From the NCBI GenBank assembly GCA_030624355.1, contig JAUXKG010000177.1:1-5825 (forward strand): a DNA stretch of 5,825 nucleotides. Reading direction: 5' to 3'. This document shows positions 1 through 5,297 of the stretch, in pieces. Positions within the stretch are counted from its first letter, which is position 1. Every line of letters begins with the position of its first letter. The position numbers and the translations under genes are program-made. The notes beneath the pieces are model-generated. The model had not been told where the DNA came from. It saw only the letters and a list, made by a program, of their open reading frames with translations, and ran no database searches. Source of the stretch: Acidobacteriota bacterium (GTDB taxonomy: Bacteria; Acidobacteriota; UBA6911; RPQK01; JADFOI01).

Positions 1-440
1 CCTTTGTTACCATCTTTCGGACCGGCCCGATCGGCTGCCTGTTCAAGGGTGTCCGCCGTGATGACGCCGAACGTGACTGGAAGATCACACTTCAAACTAA
101 CTTCTCCGATTCCACGGCTCACCTGTTGACAGATATAATCAAAATGAGGCGTTTCCCCCCGAATAACACATCCAAGACAAATGATCGCGTCTACTTTTCC
201 CTTCTGCGCCAATCTCTGAGCCGCCAGAGGGATTTCAAAACTTCCCGGTACGCGAATCACCTTGATGGTTTCCTCTATGAGTCCAATCCTTCTCAATACA
301 TCCAGCGCTCCCTGAAGCAGCTTTTCCGTGATGGACGAATTGAACTGGCTCACCACGATAGCAACCTTCAGGTCAACTGCGAAGGCTGTATCCCGAAGCT
401 TTCTTATCTTTTCCTCTGAGTTCGAACTGGTTCTCTTCAT
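1..440 (-). CDS. ribH: 6,7-dimethyl-8-ribityllumazine synthase, 3' end cut by window edge
   Basis: RibH condenses 5-amino-6-ribitylamino-uracil with 3,4-dihydroxy-2-butanone 4-phosphate, the penultimate step of riboflavin synthesis, in the cytosol as a pentameric or icosahedral assembly. The window holds 146 codons and ends inside the conserved DRAGPKDGNK stretch, so probably only about 15-20 C-terminal residues are missing. Visible family motifs: AIVVSQFN (27-34, with substrate-stacking Phe33), VPGSFEIP (64-71), GCVIRGETPHFDY (90-102, with proton-transfer His99), FGVIT (124-128) and the phosphate-contacting Arg138. The ATG shares an ATGA overlap with the stop of the upstream hydratase gene. 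AAGGG lies only 3 bases before the start, which is short for a ribosome site, so coupling is likely. The N-terminus before the first core strand is about 24 residues, roughly twice that of B. subtilis RibH; I see no alternative in-frame start before the core. No other rib gene is visible. Confidence 0.95.
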   Translation of the reverse strand, partial: MKRTSSNSEEKIRKLRDTAFAVDLKVAIVVSQFNSSITEKLLQGALDVLRRIGLIEETIKVIRVPGSFEIPLAAQRLAQKGKVDAIICLGCVIRGETPHFDYICQQVSRGIGEVSLKCDLPVTFGVITADTLEQAADRAGPKDGNK

Positions 441-1222
441 TTTCCCTTGAATTGAGGCTTTCTCTTTTCCATGAAGGATCGAATGCCCTCCTTGCTATCT
501 TCCGTAGCACAGGAAAGAGCGAAAAACGTTGCCTCCAGTCGGGACGCCTCATCAAAAGGCATCTCTAGTCCGTTGTTGATGACTTCGATTGAATATCGCA
601 CGGCTAGCGGTCCGTTGGCCAGGATTTTCGAAGCTAACTCACGACACTCTGGAATCAGATTCTGCAGTGCGACAACACGGTTCACCAGGCCAATCCTCTC
701 GGCCTCCCCGGCGCTCAGACTTTTCCCCGACAAAACCATTTCCATTGCTCTACCTTTGCCCACCAACCGAGACAATCGTTGAGTGCCGCCATAGCCGGGA
801 ATTAGACCCAGCTTGACCTCCGGGAGACCTATCTTCGCGTCCTTGGCCATCAATCGCACATGGCAGGCCAACGCCAGTTCACAGCCGCCTCCCAGACAAT
901 AACCATTGATAGCCCCAATCACAGGCTTCGGAAAGCTTTCAATCATCTCAAAGACCTTCTGTCCCCGAATGGATTTGCTCCGGGCCTCTAGTGGATCAAG
1001 GTGGACGAGTTCACTGACATCCGCCCCAGCCACAAAGGCTTTCTCACCGCTACCAGTAAGAATAACTGCCGCCACGTCCTGCCCGTTCAACCCTCCCTGA
1101 AACGCTTCCTGGAGGTCTTCCAGCGTCTCTTTATTCAGGGCATTCAAGACCGCCGGGCGATCGATGGTGACCAAGGAAATTCTATCTTCTGTTTCAATCT
1201 TCAGATTCTTGAAGTCACTCAT
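437..1222 (-). CDS. enoyl-CoA hydratase/isomerase family protein (crotonase-like)
   Basis: This is a 261-residue single-domain crotonase, the usual full length. These enzymes add water across, or dehydrate, short-chain acyl-CoA thioesters such as crotonyl-CoA/3-hydroxybutyryl-CoA in the cytosol. Both catalytic glutamates of true hydratases are present: Glu115 in GGGCELA (111-117) and Glu135 in GLPE (132-135). AGAD (65-68) and Gly112 form the expected oxyanion hole. PGYGGTQRL (142-150) and the C-terminal FMEKRKPQF (250-258) are also typical. Having both Glu residues favours hydratase over isomerase or other crotonase chemistries. The exact substrate cannot be read from sequence, though the closest match in memory is the short-chain 3-hydroxybutyryl-CoA dehydratase group. 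The ATG has no strong ribosome site of its own and overlaps, as ATGA, the stop of a possible small ORF. Its TGA overlaps the ribH ATG. There is no thiolase or acyl-CoA dehydrogenase beside it. Confidence 0.93.
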   Translation of the reverse strand: MSDFKNLKIETEDRISLVTIDRPAVLNALNKETLEDLQEAFQGGLNGQDVAAVILTGSGEKAFVAGADVSELVHLDPLEARSKSIRGQKVFEMIESFPKPVIGAINGYCLGGGCELALACHVRLMAKDAKIGLPEVKLGLIPGYGGTQRLSRLVGKGRAMEMVLSGKSLSAGEAERIGLVNRVVALQNLIPECRELASKILANGPLAVRYSIEVINNGLEMPFDEASRLEATFFALSCATEDSKEGIRSFMEKRKPQFKGK

Positions 1223-1335
1223 CTGAACACTCGTACCAGCCTCGGTCCGATTTCTTTCTTGCCCGGCTGAAAATGGCCATTCGTCTCAAAAGGGATGATT
1301 GCGCGAAACTTTTCGGCGTCTGAGACGAGTATCAG
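1219..1335 (-). CDS. possible small ORF of 38 codons with CTG start, unknown function
   Basis: The roughly 110 bases between pgsA and the hydratase are open in one frame up to a TGA that overlaps the hydratase ATG as ATGA. The only likely NTG start is a CTG at 1335-1333. It overlaps the pgsA stop as CTGA and follows a purine-rich GGAAGAGAG. The predicted peptide is soluble and basic. It contains SDAEKFRAIIPFETNGHF (about residues 5-22) and ends IGPRLVRVFR, a mix of hydrophobic and charged residues that looks protein-like. I do not recognise a family. The frame is closed by a TGA just upstream within pgsA, so it is not a long extension or a fragment of PgsA. Against it: CTG starts are rare and the region also holds an inverted repeat, so it could be an untranslated spacer. 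The next in-frame NTG codons (CTG at codon 33, GTG at codon 36) would leave almost no peptide. Confidence 0.4.
   Translation of the reverse strand: MILVSDAEKFRAIIPFETNGHFQPGKKEIGPRLVRVFR
1281..1328 (-). repeat. 8-bp perfect inverted repeat in the pgsA-hydratase junction
   Basis: TCGTCTCA at 1281-1288 and its exact reverse complement TGAGACGA at 1321-1328 flank a 32-base loop. Inside, AAAAG (1288-1292) and CTTTT (1309-1313) can also pair, so the transcript could fold into a nested hairpin just after the pgsA stop. No U-run follows the stem in the direction of transcription, so it does not look like an intrinsic terminator. It could be an RNA processing or stabilising structure, or a chance repeat inside the possible small ORF. 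Confidence 0.4.
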
Positions 1336-1889
1336 CTCTCTTCCTCAACATCACCGAAGATCTTCATTCCTCTGGCCAGATAATGCAAGCCGGAAATCAC
1401 TGTCAAAGCGAAGGTCGTGTAGAAAAGCAGATTGACACTGGGAAGCTCTGATTTCAAATAACTTAGCACCAGCACGGCGAATACAGTCAGCAGCTGAAGA
1501 AATGTCGTTGCCTTACCAAAGATAGAGGGCGGAAACAGCCGCCGTTCCATCGTGAGGTTAATGATCACTACACTAATCACCAGCAAGATGTCACGACCGA
1601 TTACCGTGATTGTCAACCACAGAGGAATCTTGAGCGTTAATTCCAATCCATCTATGGACAACACAATAAATGAGCTCACAAGCAACAGCTTATCGGCAAT
1701 CGGGTCTAGAAGGGTTCCCAGTTGAGTCTTTTGACCAAACTGGCGGGCGATCAGTCCGTCCAGCAGATCGGTGATTCCAGCAAGCACGAAAACCATCAAG
1801 GCACCACCAATGTAATTGTAAACGACCAGGAGCACAAAAAACGGTACGGAAGCCATTCTCAGGATAGTGAGTTGATTTGCTGATGTCAT
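1332..1889 (-). CDS. pgsA: CDP-alcohol phosphatidyltransferase, probable phosphatidylglycerophosphate synthase
   Basis: PgsA transfers a phosphatidyl group from CDP-diacylglycerol to sn-glycerol 3-phosphate in the inner membrane, the committed step towards phosphatidylglycerol and cardiolipin. The full CDP-alcohol signature D-x2-DG-x2-AR-x8-G-x3-D-x3-D is present: counting from the ATG start, Asp41, Asp44, Gly45, Arg49, Gly58, Asp62 and Asp66 (the last as catalytic base). About five hydrophobic segments follow the family pattern, at roughly 14-40, 68-82, 89-112, 125-144 and 152-172. The ATG at 1889 gives 185 residues and an N-terminus (MTSANQLTILR) like known PgsA proteins, with GAGGA 6 bases upstream. 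A GTG at 1913 would add eight residues and also has a strong GGAGG 6 bases upstream. The glycerol-phosphate specificity is inferred from overall resemblance; other members use inositol phosphate or serine. It is separated from ptsI by the only real spacer in the window. Confidence 0.88.
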   Translation of the reverse strand: MTSANQLTILRMASVPFFVLLVVYNYIGGALMVFVLAGITDLLDGLIARQFGQKTQLGTLLDPIADKLLLVSSFIVLSIDGLELTLKIPLWLTITVIGRDILLVISVVIINLTMERRLFPPSIFGKATTFLQLLTVFAVLVLSYLKSELPSVNLLFYTTFALTVISGLHYLARGMKIFGDVEEES

Positions 1890-1895
1890 TGACGT

Positions 1896-1924
1896 TCCTC
1901 GACCTGTCCACACAAGCTCCCTCC
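1896..1924 (-). promoter_or_regulatory. two Shine-Dalgarno sites deciding between pgsA starts
   Basis: GGAGG at 1924-1920 sits 6 bases before an in-frame GTG at 1913, and GAGGA at 1900-1896 sits 6 bases before the ATG at 1889. Both spacings are good. Similarity of the protein N-terminus to PgsA favours the ATG, but the upstream site is the stronger match, so both starts might be used. Confidence 0.5.
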
Positions 1925-1938
1925 GCGCGGCCCCACCT

Positions 1939-1967
1939 ATTACTCGGGCAGGCTCTTAATTAGTCAA
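1939..1967 (-). promoter_or_regulatory. possible sigma-70-type promoter reading into pgsA
   Basis: TTGACT (1967-1962, 5 of 6 to the -35 consensus) overlaps the last codons of ptsI. A 17-base spacer separates it from AGTAAT (1944-1939, 4 of 6 to the -10 consensus). Transcription would begin near 1932, leaving a leader of about 40 bases before the pgsA ATG. It coincides with the only real intergenic gap, which is what makes it credible. The -10 match is weak, so this is a suggestion. Confidence 0.3.
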
Positions 1968-3734
1968 CTGATCAACAGGCAGTCCCAGCCTGTCCTTTAA
2001 ATGGTGTTTGATGTAGGCTTCAGTCTCGTCCAACGTCACCAAACTCAGCAAATGATCTACCGTGTCCCTAGCCTCCAGATAGCTCGTCTCCCGAATAACT
2101 TGTTTAATGTCGGGAATGGCAAAGGAATTCATAGATAAGTACTGAAATCCCATTCCCACCAAAAGATGAGCATACACAGGATGGGATGCTATTTCCCCGC
2201 AAACGAGGGCAATAACCTGGCTCTCCTTAGCCACTTCGGCAACTCGGAAGAGGCTCTTCAAAACAGCTGGATGCAGCGGGTTGAACAGATAGGCTACCTG
2301 CTCATTATTTCTTCCGGCGGCCAGGGTGTACTGAATGAGATCGTTGCTTCCAACGGCAAGGAAATTGACATGTGCAGATATTTCCTTGAGCAGGAAAACA
2401 GCTGCCGGCAATTCCACCATCACGCCCACTTCAATGTCGTCACCATCGTACAAGCCTTTCTGCTTCAGTTCCTCCTGCACCTCTCGAATCAACTGTCGTC
2501 CTTGAATCACCTCGTCAACACCAGAGACCATGGGAAACACAATCTTTAAGTTTCCGCGATGATTGGCTCTCAGGATGGCCCGCACCTGGCTCTTATAGAT
2601 CTCAGGATACCGCAAACTCAACCGTATTCCGCGAAGACCCATCGAAGGTTCTCGACCTCCGGCGATACGGGAAAAATAAGGATGTCCTTCATCTCCCAGA
2701 TCCAGAGTCCGAATAATGGCGGGTCGGTCTCCCACCTCTCGGGCCACCGTCTTGTAAATCTCCAATTGCCTCTCTTCACTGACTGGCTGACTCTTGTCCA
2801 GCATGTAAATGTACTCAGACCGAAACAACCCAATACCCTCAGCTCCCAATTTCATTCCCTCGGGAACCTCACTGCCGATCTCAGCATTGGCATACAGGGT
2901 TATTTTTCGTCCATCCACAGTTACACAGGGAGAGGAATCCTGGACTCGTTCCTGCACGCGTTTTCTTTCCGTGCGCGCCTGGACCTGAAAGCTCCTGATA
3001 TGGCTTTCGGAAGGTCGGACCACAACCGTCCCCGACACCCCGTCCAGAATCAAAGTGTCACCGGTCCGGATTGTCTCTTCCATGGCTTCAATTCCGGAAA
3101 CGACCGGAATTTGGCAGGAACGGGCGACAATAACCACATGTGATGTCTCTCCCCCCTTCTTCAAAACCAACCCCTTTAGCTGGTCCAAGGGATATTCGGA
3201 TAAGAGAAACAGACTGACTTCCGGCGCCACCAAAATCAGATCTTCAGGCAAATCGTGGGGGCTGTGAGGATTGAGTTGGACAAGATTGGACACTAATCTT
3301 TCTACGACCTCTTCAACATCTGAACCCCGCTCCTGAAAAAACGGATCTTCCAAAGAGCGGTAAAAGTACACCCATTTGTCTGCGGCCTCACGTACCGCTC
3401 TCTCGGGACTTTGCAGTTCTTCGCAAATTCTTTTCTCAATCTCCTGCAGAAATTGCTGATCCTCCAAAATCAACAGATGCGCATCAATAATGTAGGCGTG
3501 TTCCTTTCCGACCTCAGCCTCGAACTTCAATTTAACCTGTTGCAGTTCCCTGCGAGACTCCTCCACAGCCTCTCGAAGTCGGCTCAGCTCACTGGACACC
3601 TCCTGCCGAGCAATGCGTATCTGACACAGTACAGCCGATCTGGGTTCTACCCTATAGGCTGTGCCTACGGAAATTCCAGGGCATAGACCCGTACCCGACA
3701 TCGTGACTGAATTGCTCCTGTCGAAATCGCTCAT
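1956..3734 (-). CDS. ptsI: phosphoenolpyruvate-protein phosphotransferase (PTS Enzyme I)
   Basis: Enzyme I autophosphorylates from PEP and passes the phosphate to His15 of HPr; it is cytosolic and dimeric. At 592 residues it is close to the usual 570-590. The N-terminal part (about 15-245) contains the HPr-binding helical region and the swivelling phosphohistidine domain, with His199 in GGETSHVVIVAR (194-205). The C-terminal PEP-binding barrel keeps the residues expected from E. coli EI: Arg305 (LFRSE), Arg342 (IRTLD), Mg ligands Glu441 (VELPAA) and Asp465 (GSNDLIQYT), Asn464, Arg475 and active-site Cys512 (CGE). Two details differ: the usual LD-x-GGDK loop reads LDLGDEG (345-351), one residue shorter and without the Lys, and CGELAGD reads CGEIASH (512-518). 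There is no GAF domain, so it is not a PtsP-type enzyme. The ATG overlaps the ptsH stop as ATGA; Met12 is an alternative nearer the usual start (MSGTGLCPG) but lacks that overlap. Confidence 0.97.
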   Translation of the reverse strand: MSDFDRSNSVTMSGTGLCPGISVGTAYRVEPRSAVLCQIRIARQEVSSELSRLREAVEESRRELQQVKLKFEAEVGKEHAYIIDAHLLILEDQQFLQEIEKRICEELQSPERAVREAADKWVYFYRSLEDPFFQERGSDVEEVVERLVSNLVQLNPHSPHDLPEDLILVAPEVSLFLLSEYPLDQLKGLVLKKGGETSHVVIVARSCQIPVVSGIEAMEETIRTGDTLILDGVSGTVVVRPSESHIRSFQVQARTERKRVQERVQDSSPCVTVDGRKITLYANAEIGSEVPEGMKLGAEGIGLFRSEYIYMLDKSQPVSEERQLEIYKTVAREVGDRPAIIRTLDLGDEGHPYFSRIAGGREPSMGLRGIRLSLRYPEIYKSQVRAILRANHRGNLKIVFPMVSGVDEVIQGRQLIREVQEELKQKGLYDGDDIEVGVMVELPAAVFLLKEISAHVNFLAVGSNDLIQYTLAAGRNNEQVAYLFNPLHPAVLKSLFRVAEVAKESQVIALVCGEIASHPVYAHLLVGMGFQYLSMNSFAIPDIKQVIRETSYLEARDTVDHLLSLVTLDETEAYIKHHLKDRLGLPVDQLTN

Positions 3735-4006
3735 TTGGCTTCGCCGAATCGCTCCTTTACTAATGTCACGATAGCCTTCATGGCTTTCTCTTCGTCACTT
3801 CCCTTGATTACGAATTGAATCTTCGTACCCTGTGCTGCCGCCAGCAGCAATATCCCCAAAATGCTCTTACCATCAACCTGCTGTTGCGTATCCTGCCTGG
3901 CAAGCTTGATATCCGAGTCGAACTGGCAGGTGAGCTTAACCAGCTTAGCGGCTGCTCGAGCATGCAAACCCAACTTGTTCTCGATCTGGACGGTCCGGCG
4001 AATCAC
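3731..4006 (-). CDS. ptsH: phosphocarrier protein HPr
   Basis: HPr shuttles phosphate from Enzyme I to EIIA proteins and, in bacteria with HprK, is a regulatory protein when phosphorylated on serine. The 91-residue protein has the active-site motif LGLHARAAAKLV (12-23) with His15 and the adjacent Arg17, and the regulatory-serine motif GKSILGILLLAA (46-57) with Ser48, equivalent to B. subtilis Ser46. Retention of that serine fits the hprK gene three genes upstream. The start is a GTG whose last bases overlap the TGA of the EIIA gene (GTGA). GGGAGA abuts the GTG, too close for an ideal ribosome site, so translation is probably coupled to the EIIA gene. The TGA in turn overlaps the ptsI ATG, so EIIA, HPr and Enzyme I should be made together. 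Confidence 0.97.
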   Translation of the reverse strand: MIRRTVQIENKLGLHARAAAKLVKLTCQFDSDIKLARQDTQQQVDGKSILGILLLAAAQGTKIQFVIKGSDEEKAMKAIVTLVKERFGEAK

Positions 4007-4416
4007 TCTCCCAGCAGCTCGCTGGCAATCGAGATATGTTTTTGTCCTTGTTCCTTGACCTTGACTGCCAGTTCTAAGAGACCTTCCTTGCCAGATTGAT
4101 TCGCCAGCTTGATGATCATCGGGAGATTTACACCAGTGATGATCTCCAGCTGGTCTCTCTTCAAAAGGGACAGCGAAACATTGGAAGGAGTACCTCCAAA
4201 CATGTCTGTGAGAATGATGACTCCTCTTCCCTGATTCACCCTCTCTGCTGCTTCTTCAATCTCTTTTTTTGACTTGTCAGCGTCGTCATTCCAACCAATC
4301 GAAACCGCGGTGATATGTTGGATTTCGCCTACGATTGTCATAGCTGCAGCAACCAATTCATGGCCAAGCCGGCCGTGAGTGATCACCAGAGCTCCCACCA
4401 GAGAATCATCAGTCAT
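4003..4416 (-). CDS. PTS EIIA component, mannose/fructose/sorbose (EIIA-Man) family
   Basis: This is a single-domain 137-residue EIIA of the mannose family, which accepts phosphate from HPr. The phospho-accepting His14 lies in LVITHGRLGHELV (10-22), and the conserved TDMFGGTPSN (70-79) with Asp71 (equivalent to the active-site Asp67 of E. coli ManX) completes the active site. There is no fused EIIB domain and no EIIB, EIIC or EIID gene nearby. It therefore probably has a signalling role in a phosphorelay and not sugar import, as proposed for similar hprK-rapZ-linked EIIAs; an EIIB/C/D set elsewhere in the genome cannot be excluded. The ATG overlaps the rapZ stop as ATGA and its own stop overlaps the ptsH GTG. 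Its ribosome site is weak, consistent with coupling. Confidence 0.94.
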   Translation of the reverse strand: MTDDSLVGALVITHGRLGHELVAAAMTIVGEIQHITAVSIGWNDDADKSKKEIEEAAERVNQGRGVIILTDMFGGTPSNVSLSLLKRDQLEIITGVNLPMIIKLANQSGKEGLLELAVKVKEQGQKHISIASELLGE

Positions 4417-5297
4417 TCGTTATGCAGATCACGGTGAACCAAGTTGACTTTGTGGTGTTGGTTTTCCAGACGCCGCTTGAGTTCGTTTGCCACGACTACT
4501 GATCGGTGTTTTCCACCAGTGCATCCAATGGAGACCGTCAGATACTTCTTACCTTCTTGCGCAAATCTGGGCAGAAGGTATTCTAGCATATCGTAAATCC
4601 TGGAAATGATCTCCTCAGTCTCTTTATGCTTTGTGACATAGTCTGCCACCTCCTTGTCATTGCCTGTCTTGGTCTTGAGTCGGTCAACGAAATTTGGATT
4701 AGGCAAAAATCTGACATCGAAAGCCATGTCGGAGTTGTGAGGAATTCCATATTTGTGTCCGAAACTGACCAGAGAAACAATCAGGCGATCAACCTGGGTC
4801 TCCCCTTGGAAGTTTTCGTAAATGAAGTTGCGAAGATCGTGAACAGAAAAGTCGGCACTGTCGATCACCAGATCCGCCACACCTCGGATATCAGAGAGCC
4901 TTCTGCGCTCTTCCCGAATACCTTCCAGTAATGATCGGTCGTGGGCAAGTGGGTGGACGCGCCGTGTCTCACTGTACCTCCTAGCCAGTATTTCGTCGGT
5001 CGCGTCAACAAAGATAATGGTCGCGTCTCCTGACAGTTGCTTGAGCTGACTGGAAAACCCTTCCGAATCGGGCAAGGCCCCACCCAGACGGATGTCAACA
5101 ACAATGGCAAGCTGCCTAATCTTCCCTCCGGAGGCCTTCGACATCTGGATCAAGCGGGGAATCAAGGAAGTGGGCAAATTGTCGACACAAAAATACCCTA
5201 GATCTTCAAAGGCCTTGAAAGCCGTATGCTTGCCGGAACCACTCATTCCAGTGATAATCACCAGCGAGTGTAGTTTTGCAGGTTTCAAAGGCGCCAT
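4413..5297 (-). CDS. rapZ: RapZ/YvcJ family nucleotide-binding regulator
   Basis: RapZ proteins bind nucleotides and, in E. coli, the small RNA GlmZ to control glucosamine-6-phosphate synthase; in Gram-positive bacteria the homologue is YvcJ. The 294-residue length is typical. The N-terminal kinase-like domain has GMSGSGKH (17-24), a Walker A motif whose last position is His instead of Ser or Thr, then DLGYFCVDNLP (32-42), a Walker B-like VVDIR (66-70) and RRYSETRRVHPL (106-117). The C-terminal RNA-binding domain has FGHKYGIP (179-186), FDVRFLPNP (193-201) and GCTGGKHRSV (258-267), with the Cys, Gly and His that line its ligand pocket in E. coli. It overlaps hprK by 13 bases if the ATG is used. 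A TTG at 5288 would overlap the hprK stop as TTGA and shorten the protein by three residues, matching the other junctions; the two starts cannot be separated by eye. No GlmZ-like RNA is visible here. Confidence 0.95.
   Translation of the reverse strand: MAPLKPAKLHSLVIITGMSGSGKHTAFKAFEDLGYFCVDNLPTSLIPRLIQMSKASGGKIRQLAIVVDIRLGGALPDSEGFSSQLKQLSGDATIIFVDATDEILARRYSETRRVHPLAHDRSLLEGIREERRRLSDIRGVADLVIDSADFSVHDLRNFIYENFQGETQVDRLIVSLVSFGHKYGIPHNSDMAFDVRFLPNPNFVDRLKTKTGNDKEVADYVTKHKETEEIISRIYDMLEYLLPRFAQEGKKYLTVSIGCTGGKHRSVVVANELKRRLENQHHKVNLVHRDLHNE

Noticed and set aside
126..419. Open frame of 97 codons on the plus strand
   Set aside because: It lies antisense to ribH, whose motifs are unmistakable in the minus frame; the plus-strand protein resembles nothing.
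1281..1328. Inverted repeat as an intrinsic terminator of pgsA
   Set aside because: The 32-base loop is long, the stem is not GC-rich and no T-run follows it on the transcribed strand; the downstream genes also appear coupled.
1923..1930. CCGCGCGG palindrome as an operator
   Set aside because: An eight-base GC palindrome beside Shine-Dalgarno sequence is easily expected by chance, and no second copy or known site was recognised.
2559..3143. Open frame of 194 codons on the plus strand
   Set aside because: It is wholly antisense to the well-supported Enzyme I gene, shows no recognisable motif and reads as a shadow of that coding sequence.
1208..3734. Hydratase and Enzyme I both begin Met-Ser-Asp-Phe, suggesting a duplicated start region
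   Set aside because: The match covers only about four codons with synonymous differences, and the upstream sequences do not match; coincidence is sufficient.
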